Notes: generated from the letters alone by a model not told the origin. A DNA stretch of 64,000 nt from NCED01 sp035493955 (GCA_035493955.1 DATJHI010000041.1:124001-188000); one strand, 5' to 3'. Shown: positions 18,011 to 27,211, counted from the first letter of the stretch. A program made the numbers and translations.

Positions 18011-19149
18011 GCCGCCGCTCCCGCCCAGGCCCGCGCCGGTCGCACCATGCAGCCGACGGCTCCCATGTGGCCGTGGCGGCCCAGCCGCGCCGGCAGGGTG
18101 TCGTAACGTCCGCCCGCGGCCACCGGCCGGTCGGGGCCCAGGGCCGCGCTGCGCACCTCGAACAGCATCCCGTCATAATAGCCGAACGGCCGGGAAAGCC
18201 CGGTCGACAGGGTCGCCGCCGCCTCGGGCACGCCCGCCTCGACCAGGGCGGTCAACCGCCGGACCCAGGGTTGCAGCACCGTGTCCAGCTCCACCTTGGC
18301 CTCGTAGGCCAGGCTCTCGACCTGATCCAGGGCCGCGCGGGGGGACGCGGAAATGGCCAGGTAGCGGCCGATCAGCCCGGCCTCGGCGGCGCCGATCCCG
18401 GGGCTGCGCGAGCCCTCCGAGCGCTCGCTCAGGCGATGCACGATCTCGGCGGGGGAGCGGCCACCCACCGGCTGGATGCCGGCCAGACGCCAAAGCTCCT
18501 CGAGCACGCCGGCGGCCTCGGCCTCCGGCAGGCCGGACAGCAGCCCCGCCAACCGGCTGGAACCTGCGGACGGGCCGACGGCCCCCTGCGCCCGCGCCAG
18601 TTCCGCCTGCAGGCCGCGGCCGTCCGAGAAGGCGCGGACCAGCCTGAGGGCGACGGCTTCGGGGGTTCCGAGGGCGCGGATGAAGCCCGCGAACAGGCCC
18701 ACGTCGCCCAGGGTGATGGACAGGTCCTTGCGTCCGCCCGCTTGACTGGCGGTCCAGGCGAGGACCGCAACCTCGGCGTCCTCGGCCGGGACGTCGGCGT
18801 TCGCGCCGAACACTTCGGCCCCGATCTGCAGGAATTCGGTGGGCTGGGCCGGCTCCTGCGGGGCGACGAAGGCGCGGCCCTCGTAAAGGTAGCGTCCGCG
18901 GGCCTGGCCCGAAGCCATGTGGGCCTGGGCGACGGGAATGGTGAAGTCGGGGCGCAGGACGGCGTCCTCCGCCCCTTCGATCTCGACCGTCAGCAGGCGC
19001 GTGCGCATGGCCTCGCCCGCGAGGTCGAGCAGGGCGCCCAGCGGCTGCAGCACCGGCGCGTCGATCCAGCTCCCGCCGAAGGCCGCGAACGGCGCGCGAA
19101 CGGCGGCCAGGACCTCGGCGGGAACGGCCTGTTCGGGGCGCAGGCTCAT
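18007..19149 (-). CDS. hisZ: ATP phosphoribosyltransferase regulatory subunit HisZ
   Basis: 380 residues, a class II aminoacyl-tRNA-synthetase-like fold without synthetase activity. It keeps motif-2-like features such as VLRPDFTIPVAQAH and RGRYLYEGRAFV, and near the C-terminus FGYYDGMLFEV and GGRYDTLPARLG, but the histidyl-tRNA synthetase histidine motifs are degraded. HisZ activates HisG and confers histidine feedback inhibition. It overlaps both neighbours by 4 bases (ATGA), so hisS, hisZ and hisG are translationally coupled. Confidence 0.92.
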   Translation of the reverse strand: MSLRPEQAVPAEVLAAVRAPFAAFGGSWIDAPVLQPLGALLDLAGEAMRTRLLTVEIEGAEDAVLRPDFTIPVAQAHMASGQARGRYLYEGRAFVAPQEPAQPTEFLQIGAEVFGANADVPAEDAEVAVLAWTASQAGGRKDLSITLGDVGLFAGFIRALGTPEAVALRLVRAFSDGRGLQAELARAQGAVGPSAGSSRLAGLLSGLPEAEAAGVLEELWRLAGIQPVGGRSPAEIVHRLSERSEGSRSPGIGAAEAGLIGRYLAISASPRAALDQVESLAYEAKVELDTVLQPWVRRLTALVEAGVPEAAATLSTGLSRPFGYYDGMLFEVRSAALGPDRPVAAGGRYDTLPARLGRHGHMGAVGCMVRPARAWAGAAA

Positions 19150-20630
19150 TGTCCGGTCTCCAGGATCCGGCGCACGAACGGGACCAGCTCGGCGCGGGGG
19201 ATGGTCGCCTGGCCGGGACGCTCGGTGCGCCAGGCGGCGTTGTCGTCGACCTTGGCCGACAGGGCGCGGCCGAGGTCCAGGTCCTTCACCGTCACCGTCC
19301 CGGCCGCCATCTCGTCGTCGCCGATGATCACCGCGGCGGGGGCCATGCGCCGGTCGGCGTATTTCATCTGCGGCCGCATGCCCGAGCTGCCCAGATAGAC
19401 CTCGGCCGGTATGCCCGCCGCGCGCAGTTCTCCGGCCACGGCGAAATATTCGGCCATGTGCGCCTCGGAAAAGGCGATCACCACCACCGGTCCACGGGCC
19501 GTCTCGCCGACCCCGCGGCCGGCGGCGCGCAGGGCCGTGGCCAGGCGCGAAACCCCGAAGGAAAAGCCCGTCGCGGGAACCGGCTGGCCGGTGAAGCGCG
19601 CCACCAGATCGTCATAGCGGCCGCCCCCGCCGACCGAGCCGAACCGGACCAGCTTGCCGTGGTCGTCGGTGGTCTCGAGCAGCAGCTCGGCCTCGAACAC
19701 CGCGCCGGTGTAATATTCTAGCCCTCGCACCACCGAAGGATCGAACAGGGCCTGGTCGGACGCCACGCCCATGCCGGACAGGGCCGCGTCGATGCGGGCC
19801 ATCTCCACCAGCGGCTCGGCCAGTTGCGCAAGGCTGAGGTCGTCCAGGGCCGCCAGCACATGGGTGCGGCTGGCGAAGACGGCGCCGATGAACTTGCCGA
19901 AGAAGTCGCCGATCAGGGTCTTGGCGGCGGGGTCGAGGTCCGCGCCCTTGGTGAAGGCGCCGGATTCGTCCATCCGGCCGGGACCGAGCAGGTCGTAGAC
20001 CCCCTCCCAGCCCAGTCGGTCGAGCTTGTCGATCGCCCGCATCACCACCAGCTTGCGCGGTCCCTCGGCGACCCCTGCGGCGCTCAGCACCCCGTCGAGC
20101 AGCTTGCGGTGATTGAGCTTCAGCACCGCCTGGCCGCGCGCCAGTCCCGCGGCCTCCAGGCCCTCCACCGCCATGGCCACGATCTCGGCGTCCGCCTCCG
20201 GGCGGGCGGAGCCAACGGTGTCGGCGTCGCACTGGACGAATTCGCGGTAGCGGCCGGGGCCGGGCTTCTCGTTGCGCCAGACCGTGCCGAAGGCGTAGCG
20301 CCGGAACGGCTTGGGCAGGGTCTCCCAGTTCTGGGCCGCGAAACGGGCCAGCGGCGCGGTCAGGTCGTAACGCAGCGCCATCCACTGTTCGTCGTCGTCC
20401 TGCAGGGCGAAGACGCCCTCGTTGGGACGGTCGGCGTCGGGCAGGAACTTGCCCAGGGCGTCGGCATATTCGAAGGCGGAGGTCTCGAGCTGCTCGAAGC
20501 CATAGCGCTCATAGACCGCGGTCACCGCCTGCAGGATGGCGCGCTCCGCCCGCAGGTCCCGGGCGCGCCGGTCCTGGAACCCGCGCGGGGGGCGGGCTTC
20601 AGGTCGAAAAGGCGTGGCGTCGTCGGACAT
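19146..20630 (-). CDS. hisS: Histidyl-tRNA synthetase
   Basis: 494 residues. Class II core: motif 2 FGTVWRNEKPGPGRYREFVQCDADTVGS region, the histidine-binding signature VRGLEYYTGAVFEAE, motif 3 GFSFGVSRLATALR, and a C-terminal anticodon-binding domain (GPVVVIAFSEAHMAEYFAVAGELR, then VIIGDDEMAAGTVTVKDL). It charges tRNA-His. First gene of the hisS-hisZ-hisG operon, an arrangement typical of Caulobacterales. Upstream lies a palindromic repeat region. Confidence 0.96.
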   Translation of the reverse strand: MSDDATPFRPEARPPRGFQDRRARDLRAERAILQAVTAVYERYGFEQLETSAFEYADALGKFLPDADRPNEGVFALQDDDEQWMALRYDLTAPLARFAAQNWETLPKPFRRYAFGTVWRNEKPGPGRYREFVQCDADTVGSARPEADAEIVAMAVEGLEAAGLARGQAVLKLNHRKLLDGVLSAAGVAEGPRKLVVMRAIDKLDRLGWEGVYDLLGPGRMDESGAFTKGADLDPAAKTLIGDFFGKFIGAVFASRTHVLAALDDLSLAQLAEPLVEMARIDAALSGMGVASDQALFDPSVVRGLEYYTGAVFEAELLLETTDDHGKLVRFGSVGGGGRYDDLVARFTGQPVPATGFSFGVSRLATALRAAGRGVGETARGPVVVIAFSEAHMAEYFAVAGELRAAGIPAEVYLGSSGMRPQMKYADRRMAPAAVIIGDDEMAAGTVTVKDLDLGRALSAKVDDNAAWRTERPGQATIPRAELVPFVRRILETGQ

Positions 20631-20706
20631 CAGGATACGGCTCGGCTTCGGGCTGGGTCCCTACCGGATCGGGGGCCTAGCGGCAAGGAACGGGAAACGC
20701 TCCCTA

Positions 20707-20797
20707 GTCGCCTGCGGCGACAGCTTCCCCGTTTCACGGTGGAGCAAGGCCCACCTCGCTCCACCGCTTTGGCGGGGGAGCTGTCAGCGTAGCTGAC
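20707..20797. repeat. Composite palindromic intergenic repeat (three hairpins)
   Basis: Between hisS and pgi lie three adjacent hairpins. The first is GTCGCC-TGC-GGCGAC (20707-20721). The second is a long two-part stem with AGCTTCCCCG (20722) pairing with CGGGGGAGCT (20773) at 9 of 10 positions and CGGTGGAGC (20737) pairing perfectly with GCTCCACCG (20758). The third is GTCAGC-GTA-GCTGAC (20783-20797). The wording resembles a repeat family scattered through Caulobacter-type genomes. No coding potential. Confidence 0.7.
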
Positions 20798-20807
20798 CGA
20801 GGGGGAC

Positions 20808-22439
20808 CTACGCGAGCTTCTCCACCAAGGCCGCCGTCGATGCGTCGTGCGGCAATCTCGGCCCGCCTTCCAGCTCGCCCAGGATGCGGACCGCCAGGGT
20901 CTTGCCCAGCTCCACCCCCCACTGGTCGAAGCTGTTGATCTCCCAGATCACCCCTTCGACGAAGGTCTTGTGCTCATAGAGGGCGAGCAGGGCGCCCAGG
21001 GTCTCCGGTGTCAACCGGTCGATCAAAAGGAGCGACGACGGCCGATTGCCCGGAAAGGTGCGCTGCGGCGCCAGGACGGCGATCTCGGCCGGCGACAGCC
21101 CGTTGGCCGCCAGCTCCGCCGCCACCTCGGCCTCGGAGCGTCCCACCAGCAGGGCCTCGGCCTGGGCCAGGCCGTTGGCCAGGAGCTTCTTCTGCATGTC
21201 CGCCGGCCCGTCGTCGGCCGCGGCGACGGCGACGAACTCGACCGGGATCACGTCGGTCCCCTGGTGCAGCAATTGGAAGAAGGCGTGCTGGCCGTTGGTG
21301 CCGGCGTCGCCGAACACCACCGGCGCGGTGGCGCGCAGGACCGGCCGACCGTCCCGGCGCACCCGCTTGCCGTTCGATTCCATCTCCAGTTGCTGCAGGA
21401 AGGCCGGCAGGAGCCGCAGGCGCTGGGCGTAGGGGACCACCGCCCGCGCGCCGCGGCCCAGGCCGTTGCGGTTCCAGACCTGGGCCAGGGCCAGCAGCAC
21501 CGGCGCATTGCGCTCCAGGGGCGCGGAGACGAAATGGGCGTCCATGGCCGCCGCGCCGCCGAGGAAGCCTTCGAAGGCCTCCCATCCCAAGGCGATGGCG
21601 CAGGACAGGCCGACCGCCGACCAGACCGAGAAGCGGCCGCCGACCCAATCCCAGAAGGCGAACACCCGGTCGGGATCGACCCCGAAGGCCTGGGCCTTGT
21701 CGGGGGCGGCGGACACGGCGGCGAAATGCGCCTTGGCCCCGTCCTCGCCCAGGCCCGCGCGCAGCCAGCCGCGGGCGGCCTCGGCGTTGGCCAGGGTCTC
21801 GAGGGTGGTGAAGGTCTTGGACACCGCGACCACCAGGGTGGTGGCGGGCTCGAGGCCGGCCAGGGCCGCGGCGATCTCGGCCGGGTCGACATTGGCGGCG
21901 AAGCGCAGCTCGATCGGCGCCTGGACGGGTTTCAGGGCCTCCCACACCAGCCTGGGGCCGAGATCGGAACCGCCGATCCCGATATGGACCACGGCCCGGA
22001 ACGTCTCCCCCGTGGCCCCGCGGACGGCGCCCGAGCGGACGCCGTCCGCCAGGGCCTTCATCTTCTCGCGACCGGCGCGCACGGCGTCGGAGGCTGGCTC
22101 GCCCCGGGCGGTGAAGCGGGCCGCCGCTCCGGCCCGCAGGGCGGGATGGAGCACCGCGCGGTCTTCCGAAGCATTGACCGCCTCGCCGCCGAACAGCCGC
22201 GCCCGCGCCGGCTCCACCCCGGCGGCCGAGGCCAGGGCCAGGCAGGCCTGCATCCCGTCCGTGGTCCAGGCCTGTTTGGACAGGTCCACGGTCACGCCGG
22301 CGGCGGCCATGCTCATCCGGGCCAGGCGGTCGGGCTCGGCGGCGAACAGACCGGCGATGCGCACGCCCGCGTCCCGCTCGGCCGCGCGGTCGAAGCGGGC
22401 CCAGGCCAGATCCAGGGCTGTCGGCGCTGCGTCGGTCAT
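20808..22439 (-). CDS. pgi: Glucose-6-phosphate isomerase
   Basis: 543 residues. It interconverts glucose-6-phosphate and fructose-6-phosphate. Both PGI signatures are visible: VGGRFSVWSAVG (about residue 265) and a second region GTNGQHAFFQLLHQGTDVIP (about 375) holding the catalytic His and neighbours; IGIGGSDLGPRL and VVAVSKTFTT bind the phosphate. Length is typical. It is monocistronic, with the palindromic repeat behind its stop and a divergent small secreted-protein gene ahead (92 bases between starts). Confidence 0.96.
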   Translation of the reverse strand: MTDAAPTALDLAWARFDRAAERDAGVRIAGLFAAEPDRLARMSMAAAGVTVDLSKQAWTTDGMQACLALASAAGVEPARARLFGGEAVNASEDRAVLHPALRAGAAARFTARGEPASDAVRAGREKMKALADGVRSGAVRGATGETFRAVVHIGIGGSDLGPRLVWEALKPVQAPIELRFAANVDPAEIAAALAGLEPATTLVVAVSKTFTTLETLANAEAARGWLRAGLGEDGAKAHFAAVSAAPDKAQAFGVDPDRVFAFWDWVGGRFSVWSAVGLSCAIALGWEAFEGFLGGAAAMDAHFVSAPLERNAPVLLALAQVWNRNGLGRGARAVVPYAQRLRLLPAFLQQLEMESNGKRVRRDGRPVLRATAPVVFGDAGTNGQHAFFQLLHQGTDVIPVEFVAVAAADDGPADMQKKLLANGLAQAEALLVGRSEAEVAAELAANGLSPAEIAVLAPQRTFPGNRPSSLLLIDRLTPETLGALLALYEHKTFVEGVIWEINSFDQWGVELGKTLAVRILGELEGGPRLPHDASTAALVEKLA

Positions 22440-22531
22440 AAGCTCACTCGAAGGGTCAATAGTTACTGTCTGTTTACCGGATGCTGGCCCACTGGCCAGC
22501 CGTCGACCTTCTTCGATCCCGAGGATTCGCC

Positions 22532-23032
22532 ATGTCCTGCGACGTCGCCGTCTCCGCCGCCCTGCTGCTCGCCTCGCTCAACCCTGGCCACGCCCTCGCC
22601 CCGAGGCTGATCCCGGCGGTGGCCACCGCCCCGGCCGCCGGCAATCCTCTGGCCAAGGAACCCCTGTTCGCCAGCATCGTCGGCGAGGCCAAGGCCCTGG
22701 GCAAGACGGTCGAGACCTACCGGGCCGGGCTGAAGGGGGCGGCCGCGGCCAAGCCCTTGCCGGGTCTGGACAAGTTCCAGAAGCGGATCGCCGCCCTGTC
22801 GGACCTGGACATGAAGGGGCATCTGGAACTCGCCGCCCGCGGGACCGACGGCGACCTGAAGTGCATCCTGCGGGGCATCTCCCAGGATCTGCCCAAGAAG
22901 CTCGACGAGCTGATGAAGGCCGAGGGCCGCGACAAGCAGGACCTGGCCCTGCGCGAGATGGGCTATCTCTTGAACGACAACGTCGAGGTCATCACCTCGC
23001 CGGCCACCGTCCAGTCCGACCAGCCGGCCTGA
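22532..23032 (+). CDS. Putative secreted hypothetical protein
   Basis: 166 residues from ATG 22532. The N-terminus MSCDVAVSAALLLASLNPGHALA looks like a signal peptide. The mature part is helical, with repeated Lys/Ala/Leu pairs (GEAKALGKTVETYRAGLKG, LDKFQKRIAALSDLDMKGHLELA) and one cysteine in LKCILRGIS. No family recognised. The frame is open upstream to 22481, but the internal ATG gives the secretion signal. It is divergent from pgi and convergent with the DsbD-like gene (16 bases between stops). Composition fits the neighbours. Confidence 0.7.
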   Translation: MSCDVAVSAALLLASLNPGHALAPRLIPAVATAPAAGNPLAKEPLFASIVGEAKALGKTVETYRAGLKGAAAAKPLPGLDKFQKRIAALSDLDMKGHLELAARGTDGDLKCILRGISQDLPKKLDELMKAEGRDKQDLALREMGYLLNDNVEVITSPATVQSDQPA

Positions 23033-23048
23033 TCGGACCACCCCATGG

Positions 23049-25256
23049 TCAGCCGCCCTTGGCCTTGTCCAGGGCGGCCACGACCATGCCCTCGGTGAGA
23101 AGCTGCGGCAGCACCGCGGGCTCGCCCGCCGGGCCATAGACCAGATAAAGCGGCACCCCCGAGCGGCCCTGGTCCGAGAGGGCCTTGGCGATGGCGGCGT
23201 CGCGATTGGTCCAGTCGGCTTTCAGATAGACCGCGCCCGTCCTGGCGAAGGCGTCGGCGACCCGCTTGCCGGCCAGGGCCGTGCGCTCGTTGACCTGGCA
23301 GGTGACGCACCAGGCGGCGGTGAAGTCGACGAACACCGGCCTGCCCTCGGCCCGCAGCATGGCGATCTTTTCCGGCGACCAGGGTTCGGCGGCCAGGCCG
23401 CCGCGGACGGTCTGGACGGCGGAGGCGGCGGCCGGCGCGGCGGTCGTCTTCGCGCCCGCCACGGCCAGGCAGACGGCGGCTGCCAAGCCCAGGACGGCGA
23501 CGACGCGGGAGAAGGCCGGCTTGTCGGCCCGCTGGGCCACGCCCCAGGCCCAGGCGGCGAAGGCGATGGCCAGGGCGGCGGCGAACAGCAAGGGCAAGGC
23601 GGCCGCTCCCGCCTGCAAGGTGAACACCCAGGCCAGCCAGGCGGCGGTCCCGTACATAGGGAAGGCCAGGACCTTGCGCAGCCCTTCCATCCAGCCGCCC
23701 GGCTTGGGCAGACGGCCGAACAGGCCCGGGATGAAGGCGATCAGGGTAAAGGGCGCGGCCAGGCCCAGCCCCAGGGCGGCGAAGATCGCCAGGGTGGCGG
23801 CGGCGGGCAGGGTGAAGGCGTAACCGATGGCGCCGGCCATGAACGGCGCGGTGCAGGGCGCCGCGACCACCACGGCCAGGGCGCCGGTGAAGAAGGCGCC
23901 GACGATACCCCCATGCTGCGCCAGCCCGGAGCCTGCGCCCTGGATCGAGGTCCCGACCTCGAACACGCCGGACAGGTTCAGGGCCACCAGCAGCATCAAC
24001 AGGCAAAGCGCCGCCACCACGGCGGGCGACTGCAGCTGGAAGCCCCAGCCCACCGCCTCGCCGCCGGCCCGCGCCGCGATCAACAGGCCGGCCAGGACCA
24101 GGAAGGTGACGACCACCCCCGCCAGGAAGGCCAGGCCCTCGGCCCGGGCCTTGCCTGGATGCTCCACATGGCGGACCAGGGCCGCGGCCTTGATCGACAG
24201 CACCGGGAACACGCAGGGCATCAGATTGAGGATCAGGCCGCCGAGGAAGGCGAAGCCGATGGCGGCGAGCAGGCCCATGCCGGCCGCTCCCCCTGCGCCG
24301 GGCCCTTCCGCCGCGGTCTTGGCGCCGGCAGGGGCGGGGATGACCTTCACGGGCGGCGTGGTTCCCGAGGCCCCGGCGGGCAGCGGCCCCGGCCTGGCCT
24401 CCACCACATAGGCGGCGTCGCCGAGGGACAGCACCCCCAGCGCCGGCCCGCCGGCCTTGAAGCTCGGGCTGGCGACCAGGGTCATGGTCAGGCCCCCCGG
24501 GCCCCGCTCAGCCATCTGGGGACTGGCGTGGTCGATGACCGAGCCTTCGTAAGGGAAGAAATAGGCGTGGGCGACGTCGACGCCCTTCACCACCGGGCCG
24601 GTGACCGCCAGCTTGAGCGTGGTCCCGTCCAGGCGGTAGGCGGCCGTCAGGTCCTCCGCCTTGGGCGCGGCGGCGAGGACCTTGGAGATGACCTGGCCGA
24701 AGCTCGGGTCAAGCGCGGCGGGGCCAGCGGAAACGGGCAGCTCCAGGCTCACGTCCGCCGATTCCGGGATGCAGATGTCCGAACAGACCAGGAAGTCGGC
24801 ATGGGCCTTCAGCGTCGCCGTCTGGCCCGGCCTGGCGTCGGCCGGGACCTCGATCGGCACGGGCAGATAGACCTCGTCCGAATAGACGTAGTTCATCAGC
24901 GGGCCGGTGGCGTAGCGGCGAGGGGTCGGCCAGACGATCTCGCCCGCCTTCCAGCCCGCCGGCAGGGTCCAGGCGATCTTGGTGGCCTGGCCCGCGTCGC
25001 CCGGATTGCGCCAATAGGTGTGCCAGCCGTCGGTGATCTTCTGATGCAGGGCGACATAGACCGTCGAGCCCGGCGCCGCGGCCCGGGTCTGGGGCGCGAG
25101 GTCAACCACCAGATGGTCGGTCTTGACCGGCGCGGCGCGCGCCGCGCCCGAAGCGAAGGCGAGGCAGACGACGGCCAGGGCCGTGGCCAGGACGCGGGCC
25201 GGGGCGCAGAAAACTGTCTGGATCATGCCCGGCAGGATACCATTGCGGGTCTCCAT
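23049..25256 (-). CDS. Thiol:disulfide interchange protein, DsbD/ScsB family
   Basis: 735 residues from ATG 25256, which has GAGAGG 7 bases ahead; ATG 25226 is an alternative that starts nearer the signal peptide. Order: signal peptide ending SGAARAAP, periplasmic N-terminal domain with a cysteine pair (FLVCSDICIPES), a Gly/Pro linker, an eight-helix CcdA/DsbD membrane domain with its two redox cysteines (LNLMPCVFPVLS and APCTAPFMAG), and a C-terminal thioredoxin domain with the active site AAWCVTCQVNE. It carries electrons from the cytosol to periplasmic disulfides. The long N-terminal domain resembles ScsB. Confidence 0.9.
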   Translation of the reverse strand: METRNGILPGMIQTVFCAPARVLATALAVVCLAFASGAARAAPVKTDHLVVDLAPQTRAAAPGSTVYVALHQKITDGWHTYWRNPGDAGQATKIAWTLPAGWKAGEIVWPTPRRYATGPLMNYVYSDEVYLPVPIEVPADARPGQTATLKAHADFLVCSDICIPESADVSLELPVSAGPAALDPSFGQVISKVLAAAPKAEDLTAAYRLDGTTLKLAVTGPVVKGVDVAHAYFFPYEGSVIDHASPQMAERGPGGLTMTLVASPSFKAGGPALGVLSLGDAAYVVEARPGPLPAGASGTTPPVKVIPAPAGAKTAAEGPGAGGAAGMGLLAAIGFAFLGGLILNLMPCVFPVLSIKAAALVRHVEHPGKARAEGLAFLAGVVVTFLVLAGLLIAARAGGEAVGWGFQLQSPAVVAALCLLMLLVALNLSGVFEVGTSIQGAGSGLAQHGGIVGAFFTGALAVVVAAPCTAPFMAGAIGYAFTLPAAATLAIFAALGLGLAAPFTLIAFIPGLFGRLPKPGGWMEGLRKVLAFPMYGTAAWLAWVFTLQAGAAALPLLFAAALAIAFAAWAWGVAQRADKPAFSRVVAVLGLAAAVCLAVAGAKTTAAPAAASAVQTVRGGLAAEPWSPEKIAMLRAEGRPVFVDFTAAWCVTCQVNERTALAGKRVADAFARTGAVYLKADWTNRDAAIAKALSDQGRSGVPLYLVYGPAGEPAVLPQLLTEGMVVAALDKAKGG

Positions 25257-25318
25257 CGCCATGCCTCTCGACATGGGGGCCGAAGCAGCGATGATTCCCC
25301 CAACAACAGGAGTCGTCC

Positions 25319-25714
25319 GTGCCCGCCCATTTTGACGACATCGCCGTGGGCCAGGTGGTCTCGCTGGGGGTGGCCGCGATCGACAGCCGCGCCCTGGAGA
25401 CCTTCGCCAAGACCTTCGCCCCCGGCTGGACCGAAGAGGACGGCGCCCCGGAGGCCTTCCTCTACGCCCTCTGGAGCAAGCTCGACGCCGAGACCTCGGC
25501 CCAGTGGCCGCAGACCAAGCGCCTGGCCGTCGACGCCCTGCGTTGGACCCGCTGTCCGCCGGCGGGGGAACTGCTGCGCGGGCGCATGACCGTGCTGGGC
25601 AAGGACCCGGTGGGCGACGACAAGGGCATCGTCATCGCCCAGCACGACCTGCTGGACGAGGCGGGGCGGCTGATCTTCTCGTGCCTGACCCGTTCGGTGT
25701 TCGCCCGGCAGTGA
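25319..25714 (+). CDS. MaoC-like hotdog-fold protein
   Basis: 131 residues, start GTG 25319 with AGGAG 6 bases upstream. The opening HFDDIAVGQVVSLGV is the entry strand typical of MaoC-like acyl dehydratases, and the end (IVIAQHDLLDEAGRLIFSC) matches hotdog beta-strands. A clear catalytic Asp/His pair of the R-hydratase type was not found, so activity as an enoyl hydratase is doubtful. It is divergent from the DsbD gene and followed by a perfect hairpin. Confidence 0.7.
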   Translation: MPAHFDDIAVGQVVSLGVAAIDSRALETFAKTFAPGWTEEDGAPEAFLYALWSKLDAETSAQWPQTKRLAVDALRWTRCPPAGELLRGRMTVLGKDPVGDDKGIVIAQHDLLDEAGRLIFSCLTRSVFARQ

Positions 25715-25715
25715 C

Positions 25716-25742
25716 CATCGCCTCCCTTGTTGGGAGGCGATG
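25716..25742. terminator. Perfect hairpin between convergent genes
   Basis: CATCGCCTCCC (25716-25726) and GGGAGGCGATG (25732-25742) form an 11-base-pair stem with a TTGTT loop, two bases after the MaoC-like stop. The T run (TTTT) comes only about 13 bases later, so termination may be weak or the hairpin may only protect the 3' end. Confidence 0.6.
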
Positions 25743-25756
25743 CCAGGCAGTCCCTT

Positions 25757-26554
25757 TTAAGCGTTGCCGACCACGTCGTTGGCCGGCTGCTCGCGGCTGA
25801 GGGCGCGGGCGACCAGGCGTTCCCAGCCCAACAGCGACATGATGTGGGCGTAGACCTGCTGCAGCGCGCCGTTGGCGAACATCTCGGCCAGTTTCTCCGG
25901 GGGGAGCTTGGCCAGCTTCTCCTCGGAAACGGCGAAGTATTCGGCCATGACCTGCGGCTCGCCCGTCGTGCCGTCGGGCAGACGCGGGGTGAACACCGCC
26001 TGCTTCACCTCGAACAGGTCGAGGCCCTTCAGCAGCTGGACGAACTCCTCGGTGCGCCGCCGCTCGGTCTCGAACTCACGGCAGAACTCCATGGCGTTCT
26101 TGGTGTAGTCGCTGGGCTCGGTTCCCACGAACAGGGGCAGTTCGCCGCCGTTCTCGTCGAACACCTCGGCCTTGCGGTCGATGCAGAGAATCATCCGATC
26201 CCCGGACTGGTCGGCCGCGAAGACGAAGGGGTAGCGCCGCACATAGGCCGGCACATAGGCCTCCGGGTCCGACGGACCGGTGGCGGACAGGAACAGGTTC
26301 ACGCCCTCGCGAAGGCCCATCACCCCCACGGGCGTGTAGTCGGCGCCGACGAAGATCACCGGATAGGTCAGGCCGGCCGGCTGGAACTCGGTGACGGTGA
26401 GCGGGATCAGGTGGGTGGCCGCGGCGAAGGCGAACGGATGGTCGAGGCGCTTGACCCCCAGCTTGCCGTGCAGTTCCTGGCTGAGGGGCTCCGGGGTGTT
26501 GTAAAGCAGCACGGTGCCGGAGATCTCGCCGCTGGGCAGTTCGGTGGTTTCCAT
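25757..26554 (-). CDS. SapC-family protein
   Basis: 265 residues from ATG 26554 (METTELPSGE); the open frame continues upstream but the added residues are Arg-rich and non-conserved. The text matches the SapC family found in Caulobacterales and Sphingomonadales: LIPLTVTEFQPAGLTYPVIF, YVRRYPFVFAAD, the phrase CIDRKAEVFDENGGE, and a C-terminal LYxHxxSLxxxxRLV-like region. Homologues are often beside TonB receptors and flavin-dependent halogenases, but none is adjacent here. The biochemical role is unknown. Confidence 0.8.
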   Translation of the reverse strand: METTELPSGEISGTVLLYNTPEPLSQELHGKLGVKRLDHPFAFAAATHLIPLTVTEFQPAGLTYPVIFVGADYTPVGVMGLREGVNLFLSATGPSDPEAYVPAYVRRYPFVFAADQSGDRMILCIDRKAEVFDENGGELPLFVGTEPSDYTKNAMEFCREFETERRRTEEFVQLLKGLDLFEVKQAVFTPRLPDGTTGEPQVMAEYFAVSEEKLAKLPPEKLAEMFANGALQQVYAHIMSLLGWERLVARALSREQPANDVVGNA

Positions 26555-26687
26555 GGAAATGCGTCTCAAATCCCTACGAGGTTTGTGGCTTCGTAGCGGA
26601 TCGCCCGCATGCGGGCAAACGCGCTTGTCCCGGCCGAGGGGGCCAAGGCTCTTGCGGCCGGCCGGCAAGGGTCCTTAATCAGCTGTG

Positions 26688-27167
26688 ATGAACGATTGCG
26701 ACCACGTCCACACGAGCGCCGGCCTGCATGGCAAGGGCCTCGCCGCAGCCATGGCCGAAGCGGAGCGTCGGTGCGTCGCGGCGGGCGAACGGCTGACCCC
26801 CCCGCGCCGCCGGGTGCTGGAGCGGCTGCTGGAGGCTGGCCAGCCGGTGAAGGCCTATGACCTGATGGCGGGAATCGGGCAGTCCGGCGAGACTGCCAAG
26901 CCGCCGACCGTCTATCGCGCGCTGGAATTTCTGGCCCGGGCAGGCCTGGCTCACCGGATCGAGAGCCTGAACGCCTATATGGCCTGCCGCCTCGGGGAGG
27001 CGGCCCATGCGGCCGGGTTCCTGATCTGCGACTGCTGCGGCGCGGCGCGGGAAATCCAGCCGATGACCCCGCCGGAGGTGCGCGACGCCGCCGATCAGGC
27101 CGGCTACGTGCTGAGCGGAATCATGGTCGAGGCCCACGGCCTGTGCGCCGACTGCGCGGCGGCGTGA
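26688..27167 (+). CDS. zur: Fur-family regulator, probably Zur (zinc uptake)
   Basis: 159 residues from ATG 26688 (a GTG directly before it is an alternative). The winged-helix domain includes RLTPPRRRVLERLLEAGQPVKAYDL and the Fur-type recognition segment KPPTVYRALEFLARAGLAHRI. The dimerisation domain carries two CxxC pairs (CDCC and CADC) for structural zinc and a HIS-rich start. The N-terminal HVHTSAGLHGKG and the domain pattern favour Zur over Fur. It would repress zinc import genes, none of which is adjacent. Divergent from sapC. Confidence 0.82.
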   Translation: MNDCDHVHTSAGLHGKGLAAAMAEAERRCVAAGERLTPPRRRVLERLLEAGQPVKAYDLMAGIGQSGETAKPPTVYRALEFLARAGLAHRIESLNAYMACRLGEAAHAAGFLICDCCGAAREIQPMTPPEVRDAADQAGYVLSGIMVEAHGLCADCAAA

Positions 27168-27191
27168 CCTAGGGCGCGAACCTGCCTAAGG

Positions 27192-27211
27192 TCTCCCCCG
27201 GTTGGGGGAGA
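27192..27211 (+). promoter_or_regulatory. Hairpin that covers the ribosome-binding site of the thioesterase gene
   Basis: TCTCCCCC (27192-27199) pairs perfectly with GGGGGAGA (27204-27211) around a GGTT loop. The right arm contains the GGGGAG Shine-Dalgarno sequence for the GTG start at 27217. It may reduce translation until melted or bound, or be a chance palindromic repeat. Confidence 0.5.
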
